Numbered from the stretch's first letter, positions 52,838-62,132 are shown. The stretch is DNA of 64,000 bases from Arthrobacter hankyongi (GCF_022012395.1 NZ_JAKLTQ010000007.1:124001-188000); one strand, 5' to 3'. Program-made: numbers and translations. The notes: a model not told the origin generated them from the letters alone.

Positions 52838-53954
52838 CGAAAGCAGCTTCGAGCGGCTCACCGTCGAACTCCATGGACTCCTCCATGACCAGATCCGCCG
52901 CGCCGACACCCCGCGAGGCCTTCCTCCGGATCGCGGCCAGCCCGAAGCGCTCGTGCACCTGCTTCCGGCTCAACCGGCCGAAGAAGTGCTCCTCCAGCAA
53001 CGGCAGCAGCTCATAGCGCCAGATCCGTTCCAGGCCCACGTCGGTTCCGGCATGCGCCTTCATGAAGTAGGACGGGCCCACCATCAAGTCCCGGTCGCCG
53101 GCCTCCAGCTCGGAGTTCAGCGCATCCAGCAGCCGGGCCCGCAGCGGATCCTTCCCCTGCGCCTCCAGGTAGCGGGCCAGCATGCCCTCGACCATGCCCT
53201 CCTGCGGGTGCAGCTCCACAAACGCGAAGCGGCGGCGGATCGCGGCGTCCACCATGGCGATGGAGCGGTCCGCCGTGTTCATGGTGCCGATGATGAACAG
53301 GTTCGGCGGCAGCACGAAGGTCTCGGTCGGGCTGTACTGCAGGTTGATGCTCTGGTCCCGGTATTCGAGCAGGAAGTACAGCTCACCGAACACCTTGGCC
53401 AGGTTGCCGCGGTTCATCTCGTCGATGATGAGGAAGAACGGCTTGTCCCGGTTGCCCTCCGCCGCGATCCGCCGCAGCGGCCCCGGCTCCAGACTGAAGC
53501 CGATCTGCCCGCCTTCGCCCTGCGCCGGCCGGTAGCCCTCGAAGAAGTCCTCGTAGGCGTAGGAAGGGTGGAACTGCACGGTCTTGACGTGGTCGCCGTG
53601 CTCCTCCCCCGCCAGGTAACGGGCGATCTTCCCGGCCAGGTATGTGTTGCCGGTTCCGGGCGGGCCGTAGAAGACAATCTGGTTCCGGGTCTGCAGCAGC
53701 TCCACGATCTCCTGCAGGTCCCCGCGCTGCACGTGCAGTGCGGCGGCGAGTTCGCCGGTTGCCTCCCGAAGCTGGGGTACGACGGCGGGCTGCGGCTGGG
53801 GCGCGACCGTCACCTCATCGACGTCCTCCGGGAGCAGCTCGGGAGTCTCCCGCAGCCACTCACTAATGACTACTGGACCGTCCGATCGGCGTCGATCCGG
53901 TTTCCTTTCGAGTAAGAATTGGCTCTTCCAAAGGTTTCTGCGGGGTACCATCAT
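52821..53954 (-). CDS. mcrB: McrB-like AAA+ GTPase, short and with a mutated Walker A
   Basis: A 377-residue McrB AAA+ motor. Walker B 'FFLIIDEMNR' (about 172-181) and the sensor 'GTMNTADRS' (about 221-229) are normal. Walker A reads 'GPPGTGNTYL' with Asn103 (codon 53646-53648) where the nucleotide-binding Lys should be, which should abolish GTP use. Only about 90 residues precede the motor, so the DNA-recognition domain is missing. With the broken mcrC, the system looks inactive. Confidence 0.85.
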   Translation of the reverse strand: MMVPRRNLWKSQFLLERKPDRRRSDGPVVISEWLRETPELLPEDVDEVTVAPQPQPAVVPQLREATGELAAALHVQRGDLQEIVELLQTRNQIVFYGPPGTGNTYLAGKIARYLAGEEHGDHVKTVQFHPSYAYEDFFEGYRPAQGEGGQIGFSLEPGPLRRIAAEGNRDKPFFLIIDEMNRGNLAKVFGELYFLLEYRDQSINLQYSPTETFVLPPNLFIIGTMNTADRSIAMVDAAIRRRFAFVELHPQEGMVEGMLARYLEAQGKDPLRARLLDALNSELEAGDRDLMVGPSYFMKAHAGTDVGLERIWRYELLPLLEEHFFGRLSRKQVHERFGLAAIRRKASRGVGAADLVMEESMEFDGEPLEAAFGARTD

Positions 53955-54475
53955 CTTTGATCGTCCCTAGTCAGAGCCATTTTCTGCTGCCGTCCGCTTT
54001 CATCGGTTGTCATCGAATGTGCGGAATAGATTCGGGGGTCGGTGACAGTCTCAGGCCCGCGCTTGGCCAGTCTGGCACGCCAGGCTATCGATCCTCTTGG
54101 AGTGCACGCCGCCGCAGCGTGACCGACCTCAGATACAGAGTGGGACGGACCCCAATCCGTCCCACTCCTGCGTTGCCCAATGTGAAAGCGATAACCGCAC
54201 TGCAACCGTCAGTGGTAACTTTGACGGCCGGCTCGTGTCCATGGAATTCATAAGGCTGGTTTTTCAACCCGCAGAACCCCTAGCCTGACGAAAGATTGAA
54301 ACCAAGGCGCTAGTATAAACGCTGGCTCCCATAGCAACTGTCGTGCACGCCTATCAAATCATTCACGGCAAACCAGAACACCTACTAACCAAAGCTACTG
54401 ACATTTGTCTCGGCGCTGTCTGATACTCTCGTGTGTGACAGGAGTTTCGCATGTGACCTAAGCAGAAAGGACAAT
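53955..54475. other. intergenic region upstream of mcrB with hairpin
   Basis: No gene is visible in these 521 bases between the divergent mcrB and membrane-protein genes; base composition becomes distinctly less GC-rich to the right. The missing McrB N-terminus is not found here in any frame. A 12-bp perfect hairpin (54138-54149 with 54156-54167) is the main structure and may be a leftover terminator. Confidence 0.4.
54138..54167. terminator. isolated hairpin
   Basis: A perfect 12-bp stem with a 6-base loop, not adjacent to any intact gene end. Probably a relic terminator of a lost gene. Confidence 0.35.
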
Positions 54476-55072
54476 ATGACCAAGGTTGTCGCGACCGCAG
54501 AGGAGGGCGTAAACAAGAAAGTGTATTTGGGCAGCCACCTCGGAATTGCACTAATTGCCTTCGCGTTGACATTTTTTTGGCAGTCCAGACAGCCACACAA
54601 CAGTCGCTCAACAAAGCCAGCACTCGTTTCTAGCCCTGCTCCAATCACCTTGTCCCCATCAAGAAATCGAATTAAGTTTCTGAGAGCAACGATTACCGTC
54701 GCCTTCACATTTGCCTTCGCATTCGTGTGGCTTTTTGGGCTGGCATGGTATCCGAAATCAGCTACGGTATCGATGTTGGTCGGTGCAGCGGCCTGTATAA
54801 CCGTCGCGTTCCTCCTTCTCCGATACATTCGCAGGCAACATCCTCCGCTGCTCGATCTTCCAGATGAAAAGGTCAGCTTCTTATTCGGCTATGCCGGACT
54901 CGTAATCACGGTGCTAGCGTTTGTATTTACCCCACTTATAGATGCCAAGATGGCCCACACGCCTGTTAATGAAATAAAATCCCCCCTTGAATCACTTGCG
55001 AGTATTATTTTCACTCTCCTCGCGTTTGTGGCGGGTATTTTTGGATTCCATGCTGGGATAAAAAACAAGTAG
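54476..55072 (+). CDS. membrane protein of unknown function in the defence island
   Basis: A 198-residue protein with five likely membrane helices (about 21-35, 63-86, 92-114, 122-145 and 165-190) and a low-GC composition unlike the catabolic genes, suggesting recent transfer. I recognise no family. The ATG at 54476 follows AGAAAGGA. It is convergent with the CBASS-like genes. It could be an unrelated gene or an accessory membrane effector. Confidence 0.7.
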   Translation: MTKVVATAEEGVNKKVYLGSHLGIALIAFALTFFWQSRQPHNSRSTKPALVSSPAPITLSPSRNRIKFLRATITVAFTFAFAFVWLFGLAWYPKSATVSMLVGAAACITVAFLLLRYIRRQHPPLLDLPDEKVSFLFGYAGLVITVLAFVFTPLIDAKMAHTPVNEIKSPLESLASIIFTLLAFVAGIFGFHAGIKNK

Positions 55073-55477
55073 TAGACGCTTTCAACTCCCTGCCTCAGTA
55101 AGACATCAAAATTCACCATCTCCTAAGGCGTCCATTATCAAAGTCGTCTCAACGCCGAACAGGAGAACGCGTTTATGTTAGGTTCGTGTCAAAGCATTGA
55201 TCTGCGGTTTTGACATCGACGAACCGACACGACGCGTTGGTCGAAACAAACTACCTGCTGCCCACTCAGGAACGTGCGCCGCCTCATGTCGGTTCTGGAA
55301 TCCGCCTGCAAGGGCGAAACCACCGGCCACAAGCGTTGGGGATATTGATGTCGGGTATCGCGGTCAGGACCTCGCAGATAGGGTGAGCATCCGCAAGAGC
55401 TCCAACCTGTTCGATGCGTCGCTTCACACGGCAGGCATGCCACCAGCAGTTTCGCTCAGCCTCCCAGCGGCTATTGT
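55073..55477. other. convergent intergenic region with imperfect dyad
   Basis: No convincing gene lies here. An interrupted inverted repeat joins 55181-55193 to 55209-55225 (arms GGTTCGT-GTCAAA and TTTGAC-ACGAACC, with a 4-base insertion in the right arm). It may be a terminator for one of the convergent genes. Confidence 0.35.
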
Positions 55478-56818
55478 TCAGTCGACGATGACATCTTGGC
55501 GGCTCTTTGCCACGCAAGTGCCGTTCTTTACGATCATCGCTTCGACATAATGACGACCGGTGTAGGACGTCGATTCGGTCCAACTGCGCGTGCCGCTGTC
55601 CTTATGGATTTCGCCTCGCAGAGAGTTAGCCCTCTCTGCTTCCTCGCCGTAGTTTCGAATCTTCCAGTAAACGTCATAAGGTTCAGGGATATTCGATCCT
55701 TCGATTTTGAACTTCAAGGATCTGTGTTTCCCAACCCGGTCTCCTCGCCTCGGCAGCGGAGCGTTGCGAAACCCCTTCTTCGGGACGACATAGCCCACGG
55801 TTTTAAAATGATAGGCGGGATTTATGGCTTCAGGGATGTCGAAATCACGATCTAAGAAACGCTCAGAAGCCGGTACGTGCGACCTAGTGAAGGCCCCCGC
55901 TGTTATGCTGCCTGACTCAATAAGCGTGCCGAAATCAGATCCGAACAACTCGCGCCAGATCTCCACGGCCCTGCTGTAGTCAGGCTCATCGCACGCTTCA
56001 CCGATTTTTTCAGCATAGGAAGTGAATCGGGCACGGAAGTTCCGGTAGTTTTGGCTCTGCCAGCGGTCAGTCAGGTTCCGGCCAGTGCCAGGGTCCCCAA
56101 CGTATGGGGCATCGTATGGATATCCGGCGATCTGGGAAGCCAACTCATCAGAAAGCGTTCGGAGCGTATTTGCAACGTTCTTGTACGCGTCCGGGTTGAT
56201 GGTACTCGTGTTCTCGCTGACGTGGTGAGCCAGGGCAGCGGTCAGCGTGACCGACGGGATCACGTAGCGGGTCTTGTGGTCGCGCAGGTACTTCAGGAGT
56301 CGGACGACCTTGACAAGATTGCCGTTCGTAATTCGGTTCTTCTCCTCCAACCACTCGGTGAATTGGTCAGGAGCGGCCGGCTCAAACCGGTCGGTGTTCC
56401 TGTTGGTGACGTATGTGGTGTCATAGCGGGTCACAGACGGGACCACGTCAACATGGAAGTCGCCCGCATAGTCAATCGTCACGCAGCGCTTCTTGCGCGA
56501 TCGCATCAACCTGTAGGTCGCACTGCGCCCGAAAGCCTCGTACAACTTCTGCACATAGTCGCCGGGGCCCCAGCCGTCGACGGCGTCCATCAGGACCAAC
56601 ACGTCGGCGTCGAACTCCTTGTTGCCGACGGGCTTGATGATGGTCCCGTGCGCGAAGGAGCCTTGCGGTATCACCTCGGTTACATACTCACCAAAAACTT
56701 CATCGTTCGTCAGGAAGTTCTCGATTGCGGTCACGCGCTGAGAGAGCAGATTCAACCTGCTCTGGTTCAGGTTGACCTTCTCGGTGAGAAACGCCCTGAA
56801 ATCACTGGCTTGACTCAC
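55478..56818 (-). CDS. CD-NTase (SMODS nucleotidyltransferase) with C-terminal AGS-C sensor
   Basis: A 446-residue signalling nucleotidyltransferase. The pol-beta core shows 'PQGSFAHGT' (Gly-Ser at about 53-54), the catalytic pair in 'EFDADVLVLMD' (D70, D72) and a third Asp near 124 ('FHVDVVP'). A helical domain follows, and the last ~130 residues fit the AGS-C sensor ('VGYVVPKKGFRNAP', 'DVYWKIRNYGEEA', 'YTGRHYVEAMIV'). Such enzymes make cyclic oligonucleotides in CBASS antiphage defence. GTG 56818 is chosen because GGGAGG lies upstream. It follows the 2TM-NUDIX gene by 56 bases. Confidence 0.85.
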   Translation of the reverse strand: MSQASDFRAFLTEKVNLNQSRLNLLSQRVTAIENFLTNDEVFGEYVTEVIPQGSFAHGTIIKPVGNKEFDADVLVLMDAVDGWGPGDYVQKLYEAFGRSATYRLMRSRKKRCVTIDYAGDFHVDVVPSVTRYDTTYVTNRNTDRFEPAAPDQFTEWLEEKNRITNGNLVKVVRLLKYLRDHKTRYVIPSVTLTAALAHHVSENTSTINPDAYKNVANTLRTLSDELASQIAGYPYDAPYVGDPGTGRNLTDRWQSQNYRNFRARFTSYAEKIGEACDEPDYSRAVEIWRELFGSDFGTLIESGSITAGAFTRSHVPASERFLDRDFDIPEAINPAYHFKTVGYVVPKKGFRNAPLPRRGDRVGKHRSLKFKIEGSNIPEPYDVYWKIRNYGEEAERANSLRGEIHKDSGTRSWTESTSYTGRHYVEAMIVKNGTCVAKSRQDVIVD

Positions 56819-56874
56819 TCGTTGTCCTCCCACGGAAGTTCACTAGCTCGATAACCAGGCACAGCATGATGTCT

Positions 56875-57681
56875 TCAGATAGCGGCATCAATAGTCCACA
56901 CCGCTGTCTGGGCTATCTGGATTGTCTGGCTGGACGCGCCGACTGTTGCTCCCATTCGCCTTATTTGGTCTTCTGAAGCCCATAGAATCCGAGGGTCGGA
57001 ACGACTCTTCAGCTGCCGCAACGCGTCAAGCTGATCAGGCGTCGGGAGGAGCTCCAGGATATCGGCGATCAGTAGTTCCTGGCTCTGTGCCCATGCGCTG
57101 TACCTCAGCGGGTGGTAGATGCGTTCGATCCGGTCGTACTTGACCAGTCGGAACACCTCCTGGGGCAGAATGCCAGTAGCAATGAGTTCCTCATAGAACT
57201 CGCGCCAGCCGTCAGTCTCACGTCCACGCTCTTCCTCAAACCACTGTACGAACGAAAGTAACTTCTTGCCCGGGATGCGAACCCTCAGGTCGCCTTCGCT
57301 CACCGGGTCCGGGACCAACAGGGCGTCGTCCAGGACGTTCATGTCATTGCGCTTGCCTGAGGATGACGGATGGGTCTTGTAGACACCACCGACAGGTTGA
57401 TACTGATCGAACCGTTGTCCCTTCACGAGTAGGTAGGCGCCATCAACCCGAATGCGATAGAGGTACGACGCGGAGATGCGGACGCGGCTGTTCCAGGTAC
57501 GGAGGGAGTACCAGGCAATCTTCAGTTCACGAAAGTGAATAATCGCAGTGTCTATCAGCGGCAGGGCGAAGCCAATTACGAAACCGCTGGAGACCGCGAA
57601 GGCTCCGCCACTAGGATCCGACTTGATCATCACGACTGCCGAAACTAGCAATCCGATGAAATAGGCCAGCAAACGAGCCAC
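56875..57681 (-). CDS. 2TM SMODS-associated NUDIX (SA-NUDIX) putative CBASS effector
   Basis: A 268-residue protein with two N-terminal membrane helices (about 4-19 and 27-48) and a NUDIX-like domain: 'RVRISASYLYRIRVDGAYLL' (about 66-85), 'QYQPVGGVYK' (about 93-102) and a degenerate NUDIX box ending 'REFYEELIATG' (about 160-170). This matches the SMODS-associated NUDIX family that accompanies CD-NTases. It presumably senses the cyclic nucleotide and acts on the membrane. The GTG at 57681 follows AAAAGGAG. It heads the minus-strand pair. Confidence 0.78.
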   Translation of the reverse strand: MARLLAYFIGLLVSAVVMIKSDPSGGAFAVSSGFVIGFALPLIDTAIIHFRELKIAWYSLRTWNSRVRISASYLYRIRVDGAYLLVKGQRFDQYQPVGGVYKTHPSSSGKRNDMNVLDDALLVPDPVSEGDLRVRIPGKKLLSFVQWFEEERGRETDGWREFYEELIATGILPQEVFRLVKYDRIERIYHPLRYSAWAQSQELLIADILELLPTPDQLDALRQLKSRSDPRILWASEDQIRRMGATVGASSQTIQIAQTAVWTIDAAI

Positions 57682-58340
57682 GGCAAGGCTCCTTTTAACC
57701 GCAGTAGCCGGTGAGTTGCTGCTTCGGGACCAATAGGCAGAGTCCGGCGCCGCAATTTAGGAACCTATGGTTGACATTGCTTGAGTCGAGGACTTGCGCC
57801 TGCCTGCTGCATTGACCTTGCTCGGCCTCGATGTCGGCCAACTGAGTGCCAGACCTATACACGGGCACCCTACTGCGTGCACTCAGCGTCTTACAAGCTG
57901 CCATCGATAGCGCCCGTTCTCCTCGTCTTCAAAGATCAAAACCTAAACAAGGGTAGCCGGGCCAGGACGAGGGATGGGGCAGGCTGGGAGTTGAGCCCTT
58001 CCGCGTGGCTGAGTCAGAACGATGCTCTGTGAATCAGCCAGGACAGTGAGAACCAACGCATCCTGTGGTGTACCTATGTCCGTTGCAAGTTTGACGACGA
58101 AGTCCAGTTCAAACCTCGTGGCTTTGAGTTGCTCGACAGGTGAATGGAGGACGGTCGCCAAACGAGCCCATCGGTCCGGTGGCGTCTAGTCCCACAACAT
58201 AACCGACATTATGTTGTGGATTTGAGACGTACGGCATACCTCACTGCCGAGCGTTCGACTGTAGCCAAGACCTCACGGTGCAAAGCAGCTGACTTGCTGC
58301 CTTCGGGGAGATACCAGACAATCGGAACTAGATCGATCCC
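57682..58340. other. intergenic region between CBASS-like genes and recombinase remnant
   Basis: No supported gene in these 659 bases. A minus-strand frame of 69 codons (57695-57904) ends 14 bases before the NUDIX gene but has no recognisable family or ribosome site. The clearest structure is the 28-bp dyad at 58192-58219. The region should hold the promoter of the CBASS-like pair. Confidence 0.4.
58192..58219. other. 28-bp dyad, possible serine-resolvase site
   Basis: Perfect 11-bp arms (58192-58202, CCACAACATAA, and 58209-58219) around 6 bases, 28 bp in total, the size of a Tn3-type resolvase subsite. It lies about 120 bases ahead of the broken serine recombinase. It could instead be a regulator operator. 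Confidence 0.4.
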
Positions 58341-58670
58341 GGCTGACCGGCAACAACCGGGACCGGCCCGGCCTCCGTGAAGCTAAGCTTCATCGGATCC
58401 GTGTACGACCTCACCGACCCGGCCAACTGGCCCCTCTTTAACGTTCTGGCCATGATCGCCTCATTCGAATCCGACCCCATCCGCGCCTGCGCCCGCGCAG
58501 GCATGCAGGTCACCAAGCCAAGGGCCGGCTGCGCGGCAAACAGCCCAAACTCTCTAAAAGACAGGAAGCCCACCTCGTCTCCCTACATAAGACAGTGCGG
58601 CGCGGCAGTCCGATGATGTCGGATGCCCCCGCTAAAGTACGAGGAGAGGAAGCTCGCGCCTGTTCACTTC
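58341..58670 (+). pseudogene. serine recombinase (resolvase/invertase) remnant
   Basis: Fragments of a resolvase catalytic domain in different frames: 'LTGNNRDRPGLREA' (from about 58343), then 'GSVYDLTDPANWPLFNVLAM' and 'SFESDPIRACARAGMQV' (58377-58520, one frame), then 'GRLRGKQPKL' in another frame toward the C-terminal DNA-binding part. The segment between 'REA' and 'GSVYD' that should carry about 35 residues is deleted. The N-terminal serine region is absent. It is a decayed mobile-element gene. Confidence 0.75.
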
Positions 58671-58824
58671 GCGTGGCCCCATGCCTAGCTGCTTCAGGAC
58701 GAGACCTGCGTAGTTGGGCGGAGATGCTCCGACGGTGAGACGCAGGAGGCTCAGTGGAGTCCCGGGGCGGGGCATGCGTCGTGCCGACTCACGCCTTGCA
58801 ACTTCGAACTCGAAAGGGGGATCG

Positions 58825-60198
58825 GTGGACCAGTTCGCCGCCAGATTCCGATTCATCGACCTTTTCGCGGGGCTCGGTGGGTTCCACGTCGCACTCAGCG
58901 ACCTCGGTGGCAAAGGCGTATTCGCGGCCGAATGGGAACCCACCCTGAACACGCTCTACGAGCATAACTTCGGCATCGCGCCGTGGTCTGACGTGAACGA
59001 TCTGGACTCCGATGAGGTGATCGCGCAGACGGTGCCGGACCACGATGTCCTCACAGCTGGGTTCCCCTGCCAGCCGTTCTCGAAGGCAGGGGAGCAACTC
59101 GGTTTCGAGCATACGTTGCAGGGCCGACTCTTCTTCAAGGTGTTCGACATTCTCAGTGTGAAGCGTCCCCGGCGCTTCATCCTGGAGAATGTCCCGAACA
59201 TCCTCAGGCACCGTGGTGGACAGACTGCTGCAACGATCGTGGCAAAGCTCGAAGAACTCGGGTATGAGGTTCAGGTCCATCGTCTCTCTCCGCATCAGTT
59301 CGGCATTCCGCAGGTTCGGGAGCGGGCCTACTTCGTCGGATCACTAGACGGCCTAGACGCTTTCAAATGGCCGACGGAGTTCGAAGAGACGACCAGCATC
59401 GCTTCGGTACTGCACTCCGACGCTAAGCCTTCCCGCGACATCCCTGAGCAGACCTTACGGGCAATCGACATGTGGGACGATTTCCTGCGCCGCTCACCCG
59501 CTGAGGTCAAGCTGCCGTGGTTCCCGATCTGGTCCATGGAGTTCAGGGCGACCTATCCGTACGAGACCATGACCCCGCCGAAATTGTGGGCTAACGGTCG
59601 TTCAGGCGAACTCGACGGCTTTGCTGGTTCGTTCGGTTTCCCGCTCGAGCGGCTTAGCAGTCAAGAGCAGCGTGAACTTATCCCGAGTCACTCGCGCCGC
59701 GATGGCGATATGGAGTTTCCCGTCTGGAAGCAGAAATTTATCCGCCAGAACCGTGAGTTCTTTCTCACCAATCGGAAGTGGATCGAGCCATGGCTGGACC
59801 AGTGGCAGCCGTGGGAATTTCCGTCCAGCTTCCAGAAGTTCGAGTGGAACATACAGGGCGGAGTGCGCGACATCGACGAGTATGTCCTACAAGTGCGCGC
59901 CTCCGGCATCCGGGCGAAGCGGCCGACGACCGCGCCAAGCCTGATTGCGATGACGAACACGCAGGTTCCGATCCTCGGGGCGAACATCTCTCGCACCGGT
60001 AAGCGTCGGTATATGACGCCGAGCGAGTGCGCGGAGTTGCAGAGCCTGGGAGGCATCGACCTGCCGGAGAGCGACATCCAGGCTTACAAGGCTCTTGGGA
60101 ACGCAGTGAATGCGAGCGTAGTCAGAGCCATTGCCGAGCCGTTGCTCGTAGACCTGAAGGCACCCAAGAAGAGCGCGGCCCGCCCGCAGGCAGCATAG
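58825..60198 (+). CDS. DNA (cytosine-5) methyltransferase
   Basis: A 457-residue C5-methyltransferase with motif I 'DLFAGLGGF' (about 12-20), catalytic C82 in motif IV 'GFPCQPFS', motif VI 'ENVPN' (121-125), motif VIII 'QVRERAYFVG' (about 160-169) and motif X 'GNAVNASVV' near the end. The target recognition region (about 200-370) is long. The GTG at 58825 has AAAGGGGG at a good spacing, though the frame opens earlier. It is 31 bases ahead of the DUF262 gene and presumably marks self DNA for that system. Confidence 0.92.
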   Translation: MDQFAARFRFIDLFAGLGGFHVALSDLGGKGVFAAEWEPTLNTLYEHNFGIAPWSDVNDLDSDEVIAQTVPDHDVLTAGFPCQPFSKAGEQLGFEHTLQGRLFFKVFDILSVKRPRRFILENVPNILRHRGGQTAATIVAKLEELGYEVQVHRLSPHQFGIPQVRERAYFVGSLDGLDAFKWPTEFEETTSIASVLHSDAKPSRDIPEQTLRAIDMWDDFLRRSPAEVKLPWFPIWSMEFRATYPYETMTPPKLWANGRSGELDGFAGSFGFPLERLSSQEQRELIPSHSRRDGDMEFPVWKQKFIRQNREFFLTNRKWIEPWLDQWQPWEFPSSFQKFEWNIQGGVRDIDEYVLQVRASGIRAKRPTTAPSLIAMTNTQVPILGANISRTGKRRYMTPSECAELQSLGGIDLPESDIQAYKALGNAVNASVVRAIAEPLLVDLKAPKKSAARPQAA

Positions 60199-60229
60199 CC
60201 CGACTCGACGTGGAGAATAGGAATCCCTG

Positions 60230-62125
60230 ATGGAGACATACAGCATCGACGAGACCGAGGACGTCCTTCCTGAGGAAGACTCGCGCGAGCAACTGCAGGA
60301 GCGAATCGCCGAACTGCTCGCCGAACTGTCTGAGGCCACGGATACACCCAAGGGCGTTCAACCCTGCGCTCAGTTTACCGCGGGGGATGTCAGTTTTGGC
60401 TCAGATACGTGGATGACCCGTCTGGCGGAAGTTCAGGGCTGGCTCCATTTCAGTGACGACTTGTCGACCTCTGATCCAGCGGCATTCGCGGCGAGTCTGG
60501 CCGAAGCTCTCGGCTTTGAGACTCAGGCGGAAGGAATTGAGTCAGCATATGGCACGCCTCTGTTGACGGAGACAGCACTCGAACTGCTGAGCGAACGCGC
60601 CGAAATCGCGGCCCGGCTCCAGCAGGTGTTCCTCGCCGAACTAGATGCTGAGGGCGGTAGCCGGGCATCCGCGACTGCGTCATGGAACGAGGCGTGGGTG
60701 ACCGTGGACGATAGCGCCGAAGCAGTCGTGCCCGAGCCTGTGACCGCTAAGGCGGACGTGTGGCACATCTTCCAACTGACGAAAAAGAAGCTGAACCTCA
60801 CGCCGTCCTACCAGCGCGGCGACGTGTGGCGCACGGGCGACCGCCAAGCCCTGATCGAGTCCATCCTCCGCGGTATTCCGCTGCCTTCGATCATTCTGCT
60901 CCGCACAGGCGGTACAACTCCGCATGACGTTGTGGATGGTAAGCAGCGCTTGACGGCCATCCTGCGCTTCGTCGGCCAACACCCTATCGCACTGAAGAAG
61001 GTCGAGGAGGCGGACGGTTTGCACGGTGAGGCCCAATTTCCCAAGCTGTTCGCCGAAGACTACCCCAAGTTCCGCCGGGCATGGAAACGGTACATGGGCG
61101 AACCCCTGACCGCGAAGCTGGAGGATGACTACTACTTCCCATTCAAGCTCCGGAACGACGGAAAGGGCGGGCTCGTTGGCGACGACCTGGAACCCCTGCG
61201 CGGCAGATATTTCACCGAGATCCGGGACAAAGCAATCCACGTCGCCGACCAAGAGGTCACGGTCGAGGATTTGTTTGGGGGGGCACCCGACTACAAGGTT
61301 CCGGTGATCGAGTACACTAAAGCCAGCCAGCGACAGATCCATGAAGTGTTCAAGCTTTACAACAAGCAGGGTATGCACCTGAATGCCGAGGAGATCCGGA
61401 ACGCGATCTACCACGACGTCGACCTCACCCGCGCGATCCTCGTCGCTGCAGGCGACGTGACCGACCGCAGCAACATCGCCAAGGTCGCTCCCTGGCTCGT
61501 TGGCGTCCCCGGAATCCGCGACCTCGGCAACACCCTTGCGGATTACGGCTTTGGTGAGGCGCGCTATCGCCGGACAAAGGTTCTGGGGTGGATAGTTGCG
61601 ACGCTCATCAACGACACCCGAGGGAAGCTGTTGCCGTCAACGGCCCGTCACACGGACCTCCTCCTGAGCCAAGTCCAGGACAACAGTTCCCATGCGCTAC
61701 GCGACGGTGCGAAGATCGCGGACCTATTCGCTCTGATCGCCCAGGCAGCGGAACTCCACGCGGCACATGACGAGTTGTGGCCGGACAAGTTCCGCGGGGA
61801 CGGCAAAAGCGGCAAGTGGCAGGACCTCCAGCTCGTCGGCTCCCTTGTCGGCATCGCAATTGCCATGGCCGGAGCGCCAGACGACATCGAAGACCGGATC
61901 GACCTATCCGCAAGCGCGATCCGCTCGGCGGCGCTAGACGAATGGAAGCGCCCCGAGAAGACCCAGACGCGCACCCAATGGGACTACATCGCCAGAATCG
62001 TCCACGGCGTCGTCGAGAAGCTGGACGTCGACATCTCCACGGCGTCGGAGGCGATCAGGGCACGGTTCGGCTCATCTGGTGTCGAGTCACTCCTCGGTTC
62101 GATCCTCCAGCCGAAAGCCGAGTAG
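60230..62125 (+). CDS. DUF262 (ParB-like) domain protein
   Basis: A 631-residue protein. After a charged N-terminal region (about 1-175), the DUF262 core begins: 'LTPSYQRGDVW' (about 190-200), 'SILRGIPLPSIILLR' (about 211-225) and the signature 'DGKQRLTAIL' (236-245), a ParB/Srx-like nucleotide-binding motif, then 'VFKLYNKQGMHLNAEEIRNA' (about 379-398). DUF262 proteins are nucleotide-dependent components of several defence systems (GmrSD, BrxU relatives). This one lacks an evident fused DUF1524 HNH nuclease. It is between the methyltransferase and the Z1 gene. Confidence 0.9.
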   Translation: METYSIDETEDVLPEEDSREQLQERIAELLAELSEATDTPKGVQPCAQFTAGDVSFGSDTWMTRLAEVQGWLHFSDDLSTSDPAAFAASLAEALGFETQAEGIESAYGTPLLTETALELLSERAEIAARLQQVFLAELDAEGGSRASATASWNEAWVTVDDSAEAVVPEPVTAKADVWHIFQLTKKKLNLTPSYQRGDVWRTGDRQALIESILRGIPLPSIILLRTGGTTPHDVVDGKQRLTAILRFVGQHPIALKKVEEADGLHGEAQFPKLFAEDYPKFRRAWKRYMGEPLTAKLEDDYYFPFKLRNDGKGGLVGDDLEPLRGRYFTEIRDKAIHVADQEVTVEDLFGGAPDYKVPVIEYTKASQRQIHEVFKLYNKQGMHLNAEEIRNAIYHDVDLTRAILVAAGDVTDRSNIAKVAPWLVGVPGIRDLGNTLADYGFGEARYRRTKVLGWIVATLINDTRGKLLPSTARHTDLLLSQVQDNSSHALRDGAKIADLFALIAQAAELHAAHDELWPDKFRGDGKSGKWQDLQLVGSLVGIAIAMAGAPDDIEDRIDLSASAIRSAALDEWKRPEKTQTRTQWDYIARIVHGVVEKLDVDISTASEAIRARFGSSGVESLLGSILQPKAE

Positions 62126-62132
62126 TGGCGGT

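Noticed and set aside
55197-55550. Plus-strand frame of 117 codons between the membrane protein and the CD-NTase
   Set aside because: It overlaps the end of the CD-NTase gene antisense and carries no features of a protein family.
57695-57904. Minus-strand frame of 69 codons directly before the NUDIX gene
   Set aside because: The position is suggestive, but the sequence matches nothing I know and no ribosome site is visible.
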